A stretch of 64,000 bases of DNA, from the NCBI RefSeq assembly GCF_000002875.2, contig NC_009397.2:250501-314500 (forward strand). The letters run 5' to 3'. Numbering within the stretch: position 1 is the first letter of the stretch; the number at the start of each line of letters is the position of its first letter. Positions 1-10,359 of the stretch are shown here, in pieces. The DNA comes from Leishmania infantum JPCM5. Lineage: Eukaryota; Euglenozoa; Kinetoplastea; Trypanosomatida; Trypanosomatidae. Below the pieces are notes generated by a model, which was given only the letters and a program-made list of their open reading frames with translations, searched no databases and was not told where the DNA came from. A program made the translations under genes and the position numbers.

Positions 1-1569
1 ACCTACGATGAAGAAAGAGCCGCGCTCAAGGCTGAAGTTAAGCGGCGACGAGGCTCCTGGGGAGGACTGCTCGGAGAGCATCCGCTTCGGCGCCTGGAGG
101 ACAATGCCAGGCTGGCGACCGGCACGCAAACTGAGCTGCGTCGGGGAGGAGGGTGAGAAAGTCGGCCCGCCCACCGCAGCGCTGCTTGGGCTACCGTCAA
201 AGGTGCTTGGGGAGGCCCCTGCGCGTGTCCTCCGCGACCGCGGCGGGCGTGAAGGCGCTGGCGACGGATCTGCGCGGCGCCGGTGGCCTGCTGCCACTGC
301 CCCACCAATGACAGTGCGTAAGCGACTGCCTTGCGGCAAGACGTCGCGTGTCCGGCTAGTGCCGACGCGGTTGCCTGCGCCACCGCGGCTCGCACTTCCG
401 CCTAAAAAAGCGGCTGTCGCTCCGCGCTGGCGCATGTACGGCGTTGCGAGTGCGTTGCTGCCGCTGACGGAGCCATCCAGTGGCCCGTACGTGGAGGACG
501 CTGATTCGACGTCTCCCAACAGCATCGCTGACGGGGTACCGTTGCTGACGGAGCCAGTCCCCGCTGCACCGGTGTGCTGCCGCACGACGGAGCGCGGGCG
601 CCGACGAATATGTGTGCCAGAGGGTAGGCGGTTGCGCGTGCACGCCTCAGATGCCAGCAGAGGCTCCACATCGCGCAGAAAGGGCGTTGCCGCGGTTGCA
701 TTCGCGTTCGCTTCACCTAGGCCGCGCTGAAGACGGCGATGATGGCTGTGGTGCTCGCTTTCGACGCCAGCCCCTGTCGTCTCCTCGGCTCTCAAGGGAG
801 AGCTGGGCCCAGAGCCGGCGGCGGCCTCCCCTGTGCCAATGATTCGATTGCGGCCATGCAATAGGGAGCCGCCGCACGCCGAGTTCACGGATTCGCTGAG
901 GCTATCGCAGGACTGGCCCACGCCAGCGCCACTCGCCCGCCCGACGCCGAGGTACGTGACCGTGGCGGGTGGCAGCTTCAGCGAGAACAGGAACGGCACC
1001 ATTGCGCCAGCGGCTCTGGCGCCGGCGGCGACGGCAGCGGCTGAGGGTGGTAAGACAGACGCGGGTATGCCAGTGTTGCTGTGCGGCGATGACGCGGAGA
1101 GTTCCGCTTGGGGGTACCGGGCGTCGTCATTATCGCTCGCGGTGGTGTGGTGCTGCAGGGTCCGCTGGGCGTCATCGCCAACGCTGACTGGGGATTCGAA
1201 AAAGCAGATGGAGGGCTCTTGCGACTTGCCAGACACGCCAGAGTTTCCTCTGCTTCGTCCGTGTGGCAGTAAAAGCGGCTGCTGTTCACATCTGGGATAT
1301 GTTGGGCTGTTCTTGGTTACACGTGGTGTGTTGTTCGCTACAATAGAGGAGCCGGCCGCCGCGGCGTCACATGGTGTCTGATCCGAGTCGTGTAAGAGGT
1401 TGTCGCCTCTGCTGCCATCGGTGTCCAGGACGAGGGGAAGCGTAGGAGAAGCCTCATTGCCGCAGACAGTGACGGAGCTGCCCCTGTGCTTGCTTGCGGC
1501 TGACCGAGTGGGCTTCAGGTCGTCGAAGCTGCGCGGTGCCGATGAGGCTGCGTGCCCGTTGCGCTTCAT
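1..1569 (-). CDS. Ser/Ala-rich conserved-type hypothetical protein, C-terminus cut by window edge
   Basis: Reading the minus strand from the ATG at 1569-1567, no stop codon occurs down to base 1, giving at least 523 codons; the 3' end lies outside the window. The protein is rich in Ser, Ala, Gly and Thr with few long hydrophobic stretches. A short hydrophobic segment (MVPFLFSLKLPPATVTYLG, about residues 190-210) is the only candidate ordered or membrane-like piece. No family is recognised. The strand matches all other genes and the open frame is much longer than the competing frames here. A CA tract starts 42 bases upstream of the ATG, a position seen at several other starts in this window. 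Function unknown; it may be largely disordered. Confidence 0.72.
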   Translation of the reverse strand, partial: MKRNGHAASSAPRSFDDLKPTRSAASKHRGSSVTVCGNEASPTLPLVLDTDGSRGDNLLHDSDQTPCDAAAAGSSIVANNTPRVTKNSPTYPRCEQQPLLLPHGRSRGNSGVSGKSQEPSICFFESPVSVGDDAQRTLQHHTTASDNDDARYPQAELSASSPHSNTGIPASVLPPSAAAVAAGARAAGAMVPFLFSLKLPPATVTYLGVGRASGAGVGQSCDSLSESVNSACGGSLLHGRNRIIGTGEAAAGSGPSSPLRAEETTGAGVESEHHSHHRRLQRGLGEANANATAATPFLRDVEPLLASEACTRNRLPSGTHIRRRPRSVVRQHTGAAGTGSVSNGTPSAMLLGDVESASSTYGPLDGSVSGSNALATPYMRQRGATAAFLGGSASRGGAGNRVGTSRTRDVLPQGSRLRTVIGGAVAAGHRRRADPSPAPSRPPRSRRTRAGASPSTFDGSPSSAAVGGPTFSPSSPTQLSLRAGRQPGIVLQAPKRMLSEQSSPGASSPLNFSLERGSFFIVG

Positions 1570-1607
1570 TACGCGTGGTACGAGGGAGAGGAGCCTCTTC
1601 AGACACA

Positions 1608-1610
<3 letters not shown>

Positions 1611-1643
<33 letters not shown>
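1611..1643. repeat. (CA)16 microsatellite
   Basis: Uninterrupted CA dinucleotides on the plus strand, 42 bases upstream of the start of the leftmost gene, so it is (TG)n in the sense RNA. Confidence 0.97.
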
Positions 1644-1645
<2 letters not shown>

Positions 1646-1907
1646 GTCGATGCAAAGGCGTCGTTTCTTCCGCGAAGGCGCCCACCTCCTTCCCCAAAAA
1701 CAAACAAAACAAGAGGGAAGAGTCGACAACAACAAGAGGAGGCGAGAGATGACAGCGCCGGGAGGATGAGGGGTGATGGTGGTGGTGGTGGCGGGAAGGC
1801 AAGAGAACAGGGAGGGGAAGGCCCACACGCACGCCTACACCGTCGTACTCCAGGAGAGAGGAAGGCCAACCGAGCCAACCAACCGGCAGCTCAAACGGTA
1901 CAATGCG

Positions 1908-1944
<37 letters not shown>

Positions 1945-1955
1945 TGCAGCAGCAG
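1908..1955. repeat. (AGC)n trinucleotide repeat
   Basis: Nearly perfect AGC/CAG trinucleotides with one CTG interruption, lying in a gap between genes and not inside a supported reading frame. Confidence 0.95.
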
Positions 1956-2136
1956 AGGGGTGGGGGAGGACGGGTGTGGAAGCGAAGGGGAGAACGAAAG
2001 GGAAGAGAAAGGGGATGCAGCAGCACAAGTCCGCACACAGACAGACAAAGGCCGGCGCCAACACGCGTGCACACGGCGGGAGGAGGAGGAGGGGGGGAGG
2101 GGTGGGGGCGATGATCTAGTAAAGAAGGCAAAGATC

Positions 2137-2167
2137 GGAGGGAGGGAGGGAGGGAGGGAGGGAGGGC
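2137..2167. repeat. (GGGA)n tetranucleotide repeat
   Basis: About seven GGGA units on the plus strand, C/T-rich on the transcribed RNA strand. G-runs of three at regular spacing could form a quadruplex. Confidence 0.93.
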
Positions 2168-3590
2168 TGATGAAGCGGGTAATCACTGAAACACACACAC
2201 ACACACACAAACGCAAAGTCCAAAACGAACACAACAAAAAAAAAACGAAGAAATCCACGGCAGAAGGGGAGTCGGTAGACGGAAGCGAGTGATGGGGGAG
2301 CAATACAACGATGACGGAGGCTGCGAGGGGGTCGAGGGAAGGGAGACAATGATGTGCAACACACAGGCAGGCAGGCAGGCAGACAAGCGCGGCGAGCAAC
2401 CAACACAAACAAGCAAACAACAACAAGGGAAATCAACAGGAATCACGAGTCGAAACGATGCGCGAGACGGAAGAAAAAAGAAAACATGAAAAGGAGGCCT
2501 CTTCGCCCGCACCTCCCCTATTGCAGGGGAAAGCAAGCAGGGCCGTGTGCTAGTGGGCGTCGTGTGGAGAAGATCGATCGACGCGAGAGACGGCGAGGCG
2601 AAAGCCGATGTAGAAACCCTCACACACAAGGCAGACTACGCGAGGCAGCACGGACGAGGACAGCCTACGCTGACGCGCGACCCCCTCACTATTTTTCCGT
2701 TCTCTGTGAGTACGGGAGAAGCGCAACAGGATAACCACACAGAAGATGCGCCCCGTGAGCAACGCGAAGACACCAATTAAGCGGACTTCCACTACCCCTT
2801 GTGGGGGTCTGTGGTTGTATGTGCGCCTGCGCGCGTGTCTGACGATACGGTTCTCGCGGTTGGCCTTTGCTCGAACCTTCCAGCACTGGACCTAGAAGTC
2901 TATAATAGATAACTTGATGTCCTCACGTGGATCTGTGAAGCGCAAGAGAAAGGAGGAGGAGGGTACGCGACAGATAATCACGGCGAGGGCCGATGAAGGT
3001 GAGGCAGAGGTCTCTGTGTGTGTGTAAGAAACCAGATCGCGGTTTTCGGTGACGTTGTGCGTAGGTGCGCGACGCAAACCAGCGAGAGAGAGAGGGAAAG
3101 AGATATACAAAAACAAGACAAACCACGTTCAGACACACACACACACACGCATATAGGTATATATGTATCTATACATACATGCATATATATATATACGTAT
3201 ATACACGTGCGGTGTTGTACCGATATGTATCTGTCTGTGTGTGTATATATGTGTGTGTGGGGTGGGGGTTATGCTGTATTGTACTGTTTAGAGGCCGAGC
3301 GGGTGCGTCTTTGTGTCGGTGTAGGGCGTGTCTGCGCTTCCGTCTGTAGGCGTGTTTTTTTTTGTCGGTCTCTGTGCCCCCGGTGTGCGTGCGCACGCGC
3401 GTGTGCACGTGCGTGTGCCTGTGTGTGTGTGTGGCGCACGCGTGGATTGGATGCGCCTGTCTACGAAAAGTCTAGAGCGCCGACGAGTGCGCCCAGACAC
3501 CGGATAGAGACGCGGAGATGTCACACCGAGGGACTCAGACACCGCGGCAGGCACGGAGAATAGGTACGTTCAGACTGTAAGAGAGAAGCG

Positions 3591-3614
3591 ATATATACAT
3601 ATATATATATATAT
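3591..3614. repeat. TA-rich microsatellite
   Basis: Mostly alternating TA in the 3' flank of the LYR-motif gene, about 600 bases past its stop codon; a second TA tract is at 3183-3196. Confidence 0.9.
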
Positions 3615-4214
3615 GGGGATTAGTCTCCTTCGTGCTGGAAGGAGTGGATGGGTGTTGGGGTGGTGATGTGTGGGTGGGTGGGGAGGGTCGGGGGATGAGG
3701 CATGCGGGTACTACTGCTATACGGGTTAGGGTCGTTTATGCACAGAGACGCATGCGCATGTTCACGCGTAATACAAGGCGGGGGAGAGGCGAGGCGTAGA
3801 GAGGGAAGGAGGTCGCGGTGCGTGTGGCGCGTGATGTCCAGAGAGGGAGTCAGAGGGGGGGGGCATAAACGACACGCAAGGATGAGTGGACAGGGTGTGA
3901 TGCAGCTAAAAAGCATGGACAAACTCATTCCATGACTCCTCCAAAGTCTCGCGCAGCACGACGGTCCATGCGAGTTCGCATGCGTACGAGAGGCGGCAGC
4001 ACAGCATGCGCATACAGATACACATGTCGGCACATGCGCGGTCATGCCATCCGGTGCACCTTCACATGAAGCAAAGGTGCTGCACCTGGCTCTGCGTCCC
4101 TTGACCGATGATGCAAAATCAACCTTATCAACCCGAGGCATACACGCAGACAGAGAGACAGACACACGCCGATACACCAAGAGACACCCAGACACGCACA
4201 CACAGCCTTGACGC

Positions 4215-5096
4215 CTACGGCATGTATTTGGGCTGCTGAGAGGCGCGGAGGCCGAAGAAGGCACCACGCAGCGAGTTCAGCGTCTCCTTCTGTTCATCCG
4301 TCAAGAGCCGCTTCTCCTTCTCTGTCATCTCGCGCGCCGTCACGCCGGAGGCGAGCTGCAGCACGTACTCGTACCACGACGCGTAGAAGATGGCCGCCGC
4401 CACCGCGTCGGCGTCCATGTGGCGCGCAAACTCTCCCTGGACGAAGCGGTTGCCGAACTCTTGTTGGTCTGGTGTGAGGAGGTAACGGAGGAAGTAGTCG
4501 TCCTTGTCCTCGGCCAGGCTGTTGTCGACCTCCGTGGCAGCGACGGCGGCGCCAGCCACGGAGGTCTGCGAGGTTGCGTGCACCCCGGTGGCGGCGGACA
4601 AGGCCGCCTCCGACCCTTGCCTGCGCGCCGTGCGCAGCGACACCGCCACTGCCTTGTTGTGCAGGCGTAGAATGGTGCGGTAGAGGCGCACAAAAGCCAA
4701 GCGCCACTCAGGTGACATGTACGCCCACTCTTGCAGCTGGGACGGGTGCGGGAGGCCAGCGAGGGACAAGCGGAGGTACAGGTTTGTGTCGAGAGTGACG
4801 TTGTTCATGACAGTCGCCGACGCGGCCGCAGCTGCACTGTCGCACGTCTCTACGGCTTTGTGTGCCTTCTCGCAAGCCAGTCGAGTCTTGGCAGCAGCAC
4901 TGAAGGGACCGTAGCCTATCGGCCGCGCCACTGCGTCTACGCCGATGGCGCTCTCACCCGCGTCAATGCCCATGCCGCCGCTGCTCGCTGCACGAGATGC
5001 GCACACCTGCGCTGTGGCTACAAGAGCGCCGCAATGACGCCGAATAAGTGTGGAGGGGGATATGAGACCCGCGTATGAGGGCGGCGCCCTCCACAT
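4215..5096 (-). CDS. LYR-motif (Complex1_LYR-like) mitochondrial protein
   Basis: 293 residues from the first in-frame ATG (5096); the frame opens further upstream only through a TTG. The N-terminal 40 residues are rich in Arg, Ser and Ala without acidic residues, as expected of a mitochondrial presequence. Near residue 137 the segment RLYRTILRLHNKA matches the LYR signature (L-Y-R followed by L-R), and a later segment with GEFARHMDADA resembles the Phe-containing helix that follows in this family, separated by an Ala/Ser-rich insertion. LYR proteins usually bind mitochondrial acyl-carrier protein and help assemble Fe-S clusters or respiratory complexes. Most family members are about 80-130 residues, so this one is long. 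Its partner cannot be told from the sequence. Confidence 0.75.
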   Translation of the reverse strand: MWRAPPSYAGLISPSTLIRRHCGALVATAQVCASRAASSGGMGIDAGESAIGVDAVARPIGYGPFSAAAKTRLACEKAHKAVETCDSAAAAASATVMNNVTLDTNLYLRLSLAGLPHPSQLQEWAYMSPEWRLAFVRLYRTILRLHNKAVAVSLRTARRQGSEAALSAATGVHATSQTSVAGAAVAATEVDNSLAEDKDDYFLRYLLTPDQQEFGNRFVQGEFARHMDADAVAAAIFYASWYEYVLQLASGVTAREMTEKEKRLLTDEQKETLNSLRGAFFGLRASQQPKYMP

Positions 5097-5968
5097 CGCT
5101 ACGATAAAGGGAGAGGAGGTGGATGGCGGGCGGCGGAGCTTCGTCTGGCGCGCTGGTGAAGAGGGCGGCGGTAACGTCGCGAGGGAGAGCAAAATGGCGG
5201 AGGAGGAAGCGCCTCATCATATGGTGAACGGGTAGCCGCATCCAACTGCCACGTCTGATCCGCACACACACACACACACACACACATTCCGATGCAGCGC
5301 GCCAGGTGATGGTCCGCGTCGCGCAGACGGGAGAGAGTTGGCCGCATCGCGGAGACGTCTCTGAAACACTGTCTTGCTGGAGGGCGGGGCTTGCCATGCA
5401 TGTGTTTGGATGGGGGAAGGGGGGGCAGTGGGGTGGGCGGGCAGCTCGCGCCGGACCCGCTTTTGTGCGCACGTGTGCATTAGAGGCGTTCCCTCAAGAC
5501 CGTCGCAGAGAAGACATAAAGAGACGGGGGGGGGGGGGAAGCTGCAGCGACACAATAACACACACACACACATACACACAGACGCGGAGCTGATGCTCCT
5601 AATATACATCCTTGGCATCAGCTATTGCCATGCTTCGAATGGTCGGCTGCTGTTGGTGCCATCATCGTGAGAAAGTCTCACACTAACAAGAGCAGCGACA
5701 GCGAGGACGATGATCATGACCACGCACAAGGGAGAAAGGGAAAGGGCAGGTGCACGGCTGCGGCTGGAAGCGGGCCGCAGAAGGGCAACCTCAGCGGAAG
5801 AGCACGCACATATACACGACACGACACGTGCCACCGGTGGGGGTGTGGGGCAGGGGAGAAGGTTTCCCAGAAATACTGGGCGGGGGGGGCATGGCACCAG
5901 CGGCACCTGCGATACCACTAGATCATACTTGACCGCGGTCTGACCCTTTCCCCCCACGCGCGTCCATT
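5097..5968. other. Intergenic region
   Basis: No gene seen. It holds a CA tract (about 5262-5286), a G-run-rich stretch (5406-5442), a run of G at 5526-5538 and a short CA tract near 5560-5580. Confidence 0.8.
5099..5131 (-). promoter_or_regulatory. Candidate trans-splice acceptor for the LYR gene
   Basis: On the minus strand a pyrimidine-rich tract (CCTCCTCTCCCTTT) is followed by a TAG only two bases before the ATG at 5096. If used, the mRNA would consist of spliced leader plus two bases before the start codon; acceptors further upstream are possible. Confidence 0.35.
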
Positions 5969-8900
5969 TTACATGGCTACCGCTCCGGCGCCTTCGCTGC
6001 GGTCCGTGGTGGTGCGGCCGAGCGTCCTTGAAAAGTGCCCCATAGTAGCCATGCTAGAGTGGCCCTGCATCGCGCCGCCCAGCGCGTTGCCGCCCACGTC
6101 AACACCCATGGCATTGCTGCCACCAGCGGCATCGCCGGTCAGCAGTGCGAGTCGATTGCGCTGCGTCTGCGGCGTTGGATAGCCCTCCATGATATCGATC
6201 TCCTTCTCCTGCCACAAGCGATACGTGCTCTTCGCGTTTTCGGCGCGTTCTCGCTGCACCTTCACACGCTCCTGAAGCAGCGCCGCCCGCTCCTTAGCCA
6301 GGACGTTGATGCGACCTGCGACTGGCAGTGCTGCTAGCCGCGGGTTCAGGCAAGCTTCGGCGAGGGCCGCGACAGAGCGATTGGTGTAGACGCGCTGCAG
6401 ATACGCGTTCCACATGAGTCGCAGGTTGTACCGCGCGAGTCGCTTGCACAGCTGCATCTCCGTGTCGTACGCGTGGCGAACGGCGAAGACGACCTCCGTG
6501 TGGCTCATGGGGTTCAGCGCCAGCGCCGCACAAAGGTGCTGCAGAGGCTTGCCGGCCGACGGACGTGTGCTATCAGGCAAGACTATCTGGCGCAGAATGT
6601 AGCGGTGCAGTGCGCCGTACAGCTGGGCGAAAACGTTGAGCGAGTCGCGCAGGCGGATCACCTCGCCGGCACCGTAGCGAAGGTGGATGATGTGGGCAAG
6701 AGGGTCGGTGGTGTTGCGCAGCTTCAGCGGCCATGGGTGATAGCCGCAGCAGTACTCTTTCGTGAGCATCGGCATGAACAGCGCGCCGGCCGACTCGACC
6801 ATCTCCCGCGAGGCGCTGACGACGTTGGTGAGGATCAGGTTCTCGCTGAGCGTCTTATCCGCAAGAACGGAGCGACGGAGCAGGCTCTGCGCCGTGTTCT
6901 GTATGACCGTCTTAAAGAAATGAATCTGCTCCGTAATGTACATGCGCATCTGCTGCAGCTCCGTGCGGAGGTCGGAGACGTGTTGCTGAAGGATGGCGCG
7001 AACCCGCGTCGTGTCTGTCAGTGCCTGCAGCCGTTGCACCTCGTGCTTCTGCTCCGCGATGAGGTAGTTATGCTCAGCGGTGCGCATGATCATGCTCTTC
7101 TTCACCGCGTACTGCCGCTCGTCGTACTTGTTGCGCAGCTCATCGAGCTGCCGTTTCTCATCCTTGCTAAAAGCGTTTTTGACCGCCTCAACGTCCGCGT
7201 GCCCGCTGCGCACCATCTGCAGCGTGTGCGAGGGCAGCACCGCATCCTCCTCGACGGCAAGCAGCACCAGGTCTAGAAGACTTTGTACCGCCTCCAGGTC
7301 GTTTGGCTGCTGGCCATCCGCCGTCACTCCAGTAGCAACGCAGCTGCCGACGACGGTGAAGGAAGAGATACCTGTAGCAGAGACACTTACTCCCGGCGGA
7401 GCGGCTGAGAGGCTCGCGCCGAGAGAGGTGCATCCGCCGCTCGTGTGCCGCTGCATCGTCGCCAATCGCCCACGACCACAACCGCTGGTACCGCCGTAAA
7501 CACTCCCAATACTTTCGCTGAAGCTCATACGGAGTGTTAAAGGCCGCTGCGAATATCGGCGGTGCTGCTGCCCATGCACATCTGCAGATAGTGATAGCGT
7601 CATGGGCGACACGGTACTCGCGCCCAGCTGCTTGTACATGCGCGTGGTGGCGCCGAAGACGGAGGCGTTGGGGCCCTCGCTATGCGCGTCGTTGGCGCCA
7701 GAGGAGACCATCACCCCGCGGAGGGGCTGGGGCGGCGAGTGCTGTTGCTGTTGCAGCAGCTGCACCCGCCCTGATGCCAAGCGCAACTGGGAGCGGAGCA
7801 TGGTGCACTCCCGCACGAGTGTCTCTCGCAAGTACTGCAGCACGCGCTTCTTCTTCTCGGTGTACTGCAGCTCCTCGCACAGCTGATCAGCAAGGGCGCT
7901 GCGGTGCATCTGCGCATCAGCCAGCTGCACCTCAAGCGCCTCCATCCGCTGCTGCAATGCCGCGTAGTCGGCTTTCGGCACCGTGGTTAGATTGTTTTCC
8001 TCGGTCACGGTGCCAACGCTCACAAGGCGCGTCGCGCGATGAGCAGCCTCAAACACCGGTGGCGGCGCCACCGATGCCACGGCAGACTCCATCATCGCCG
8101 TGACTGAGTTCTGTGCGGATACAGCATCACTTATGGATGCGGAGCTTCCACCGCCAGCACCGCTGCCCCCTTTCATGTGATCCCGCAGCAACTGATGCTG
8201 GTGCTGACGGTCGCCGTATCCAGCCGCGGCCCCGCTCTGCAGCGTCGCATCGTTGAGCCGTGACGACTTGCCGTAGCCAGACGGCAGCTGCACACCACCA
8301 CTCATCGCACCTGTGCCGACTGTGAGGGCGCCAAGTGGCGCGGCGCCGCCGGGATTGAAGCTCCTCGACGCGTTGACGATAGCGGGAAGTGATACGGCGG
8401 CAGTCGGAGCGGCCACTGCTGAAGCGCGCACGGACTCGCTCTGTACGGCACCTCCGCCCAAGATCTGCCCGTGTATCGCGCCGGTGACAGGGTCCTCCAC
8501 GTAGCCGGCGCGAGGCAGCAACACCGGCTTCTGGCGAAGCTTCTGATACACAAGCGCCATGTCCTGCTGGGCGGCCCCTGCCACTGCCGCCGTGTCTTGG
8601 CTCACGCTGTACTGCGAGTAGAGCGGAATTTCCTTCAGAAGCCGGTCCAGCAACGCGCGCGACTCGAAGGAGAAGACGATGCAGTCCTTAAGCGATCCAC
8701 CCTCGGCGAGTGACATCTTCTTCTGCAAGGTGTCCAACACATGCTGAATGACGAGCCGCAATGGGAGGGGGCAGGGCTGCGCGGCGATGTCGCGCTCCAG
8801 CCTGCTCTCCTCCGCCGCCGGTGCCGCAGCACCCGACGCATCGCTCATGTCCATCGCCGCCGGTGCGGCAATGCCGCCCACGGCGCCGGAGGTGCGTGAG

Positions 8901-9679
8901 CTGACGTCCACCTTAAATTGAATCAGCCGCGAAGAACTTCTACCGCCGGCGCGTGCTGAGATGGGGGTTTCGCCCGGTGGCCCCGGTGAGTCGTACTCAG
9001 GTACCTTGGTGGTATTTGTGCTCACGTGGCAGCCTGTGAAAAGGCGGGGGCTTGGCCGACTAACGGTGTTCGCCTCGCTCTCACAGGGGACTGGGTGAAT
9101 GGGAGAGGAGGAGGTCGAGGCCGGCGGGCGGGACGGCGAGGTGCGGCAACGATGCTTTGTGGTTCGCTGAGGCGCCGTGTCCGCTGCCTTCAGCTCCTGC
9201 TGGTCCTCCTCATACGCCATCTGCAGGTCTACGCCGTACTGCTCCGCCAGAGAAGCGCGGGACACTTCAGCGTAGTTCATCTGACGCTGCAGCCGCCGCA
9301 TGATGCGGCTGTAGACGTCTTGCAAGTTTGCGTGCACTGCCTCGCCGTTGGCGGTGAGAGGCTCCGCGCCGCGCCGCTGCTCTACCGCGCTCCCGCTACC
9401 CGCGAAGGCGCGCTGCGCCGGTCGACTTTGCTGCAGTTCGCCTGCCGCTCCGTCGGGGCCCCGCCCGCTGCGAGGGGAGCTGATAGGCGCAAGACGAGAG
9501 CCGACGTAGTTGGCGGTCGACGAGCCAGGGGCTTCTGTGTTGCGCTCAAATAGGCTGTACGGCGTCCGCTCCGGCAGGGAGGTGGTGGCTTGCAGCGTGT
9601 TCATGTTGTTCACGTACACCCGCTGTCCGGCGCTGCTCGGGCGCTCGCAGCCGTTGTCTTCGACGAAGGTACGCGACAT
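5969..9679 (-). CDS. Large coiled-coil hypothetical protein (1236 residues)
   Basis: Start ATG at 9679 with no upstream in-frame alternative needed. The layout is: a short helical segment (about residues 110-165), Ser/Pro-rich linker, a predicted ordered block (about 300-360, LRLVIQHVLDTLQKKM), a Gly/Ala/Ser-rich linker, a coiled coil (about 565-640, YAALQQRMEALEVQLADAQ), a longer helical/coiled-coil region (about 793-926) and a C-terminal predicted globular region (about 950-1190) containing YCCGYHPWPLKL. No signal peptide or membrane segment is visible. No enzyme family is recognised. Large coiled-coil proteins of this type in kinetoplastids are often cytoskeletal, flagellar or basal-body components, but that is inference only. 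Confidence 0.9.
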   Translation of the reverse strand: MSRTFVEDNGCERPSSAGQRVYVNNMNTLQATTSLPERTPYSLFERNTEAPGSSTANYVGSRLAPISSPRSGRGPDGAAGELQQSRPAQRAFAGSGSAVEQRRGAEPLTANGEAVHANLQDVYSRIMRRLQRQMNYAEVSRASLAEQYGVDLQMAYEEDQQELKAADTAPQRTTKHRCRTSPSRPPASTSSSPIHPVPCESEANTVSRPSPRLFTGCHVSTNTTKVPEYDSPGPPGETPISARAGGRSSSRLIQFKVDVSSRTSGAVGGIAAPAAMDMSDASGAAAPAAEESRLERDIAAQPCPLPLRLVIQHVLDTLQKKMSLAEGGSLKDCIVFSFESRALLDRLLKEIPLYSQYSVSQDTAAVAGAAQQDMALVYQKLRQKPVLLPRAGYVEDPVTGAIHGQILGGGAVQSESVRASAVAAPTAAVSLPAIVNASRSFNPGGAAPLGALTVGTGAMSGGVQLPSGYGKSSRLNDATLQSGAAAGYGDRQHQHQLLRDHMKGGSGAGGGSSASISDAVSAQNSVTAMMESAVASVAPPPVFEAAHRATRLVSVGTVTEENNLTTVPKADYAALQQRMEALEVQLADAQMHRSALADQLCEELQYTEKKKRVLQYLRETLVRECTMLRSQLRLASGRVQLLQQQQHSPPQPLRGVMVSSGANDAHSEGPNASVFGATTRMYKQLGASTVSPMTLSLSADVHGQQHRRYSQRPLTLRMSFSESIGSVYGGTSGCGRGRLATMQRHTSGGCTSLGASLSAAPPGVSVSATGISSFTVVGSCVATGVTADGQQPNDLEAVQSLLDLVLLAVEEDAVLPSHTLQMVRSGHADVEAVKNAFSKDEKRQLDELRNKYDERQYAVKKSMIMRTAEHNYLIAEQKHEVQRLQALTDTTRVRAILQQHVSDLRTELQQMRMYITEQIHFFKTVIQNTAQSLLRRSVLADKTLSENLILTNVVSASREMVESAGALFMPMLTKEYCCGYHPWPLKLRNTTDPLAHIIHLRYGAGEVIRLRDSLNVFAQLYGALHRYILRQIVLPDSTRPSAGKPLQHLCAALALNPMSHTEVVFAVRHAYDTEMQLCKRLARYNLRLMWNAYLQRVYTNRSVAALAEACLNPRLAALPVAGRINVLAKERAALLQERVKVQRERAENAKSTYRLWQEKEIDIMEGYPTPQTQRNRLALLTGDAAGGSNAMGVDVGGNALGGAMQGHSSMATMGHFSRTLGRTTTDRSEGAGAVAM

Positions 9680-10359
9680 CGAGAAAAGAGACAGGGAAGG
9701 GTGCGGCGAGGCGGAGGCGCCACAACGAGGGACGCACGCGCACCCTCACACTCACGCCCAAGTGATCACTCAGAGGTGCGATCAGAGGGGTGGCGGCGGC
9801 GGTGGTGGTGCTGGTGGTGTGCCCCCGCTTGTTAGAAGGCGTGCACTCCACAAGACGACCTCTACGTGCGTCTTGAAGAAAACAAAGATATGCTCGTGCG
9901 TGTGTGCGCTCGAGTACGCGTGCATGCGTACATGGTCGATGCTAGGAGTTGTGTGTGTGTGTAGGGGGGGGTAGGCAGGCAGGTGATAGACGAGTAAGTC
10001 GTTGGAAGCACAAGAAGACAACCATTACGATGAGCTCTGCAGTAGAAGCGTGTGTGTGTGTGTGTGTGGCACAGAAGGGGCCATACGTAGTTGTGTTCCT
10101 GCGTGTGCATGTGTCGGTACATGTCATGTGCCGTGTGTGCATGCATGTGTGTCAGATGTCTGTGCTGACTCGTTTGCATGTCCGTGGCGGCCGGCCCGCT
10201 TCACATGCATCGCCCATTGCTTTTCCCGCACGAACACACACACACACACACACACTCGACACATGTGCCAATGAAACGGCAGAAAAAAAACGAGCGCAGC
10301 ACACACACGACATGCTGATACCTACCCACGCATCGAGATCAGCGTTGCCCGCTCCATCA
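9680..10359. other. Intergenic region
   Basis: No gene seen. It contains GT tracts near 9949-9961 and 10051-10067, a CA tract near 10238-10255 and a short A-run near 10284. Confidence 0.8.

Larger units (their letters stand above)
1570..4214. other. Intergenic region (5' UTR of the left gene, 3' UTR of the LYR gene)
   Basis: No credible gene. It holds a CA tract (1611-1643), an AGC tract (1908-1955), a GGGA tract (2137-2167), CA at 2191-2209, TA tracts (3183-3196, 3591-3614), GT-rich runs around 3235-3263 and 3411-3432, and a G-run-rich stretch near 3645-3697. Open frames here are driven by simple repeats. Confidence 0.8.

Noticed and set aside
8..730. A 240-codon plus-strand open frame
   Set aside because: It lies antisense to a longer minus-strand frame (1-1569) that matches the strand of every other gene; its peptide is Arg/Pro-rich, as expected for an antisense shadow.
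3620..4267. A 215-codon minus-strand frame overlapping the end of the LYR gene
   Set aside because: It starts inside the LYR coding sequence in another frame, and the rest is Cys/His/Pro-rich UTR translation.
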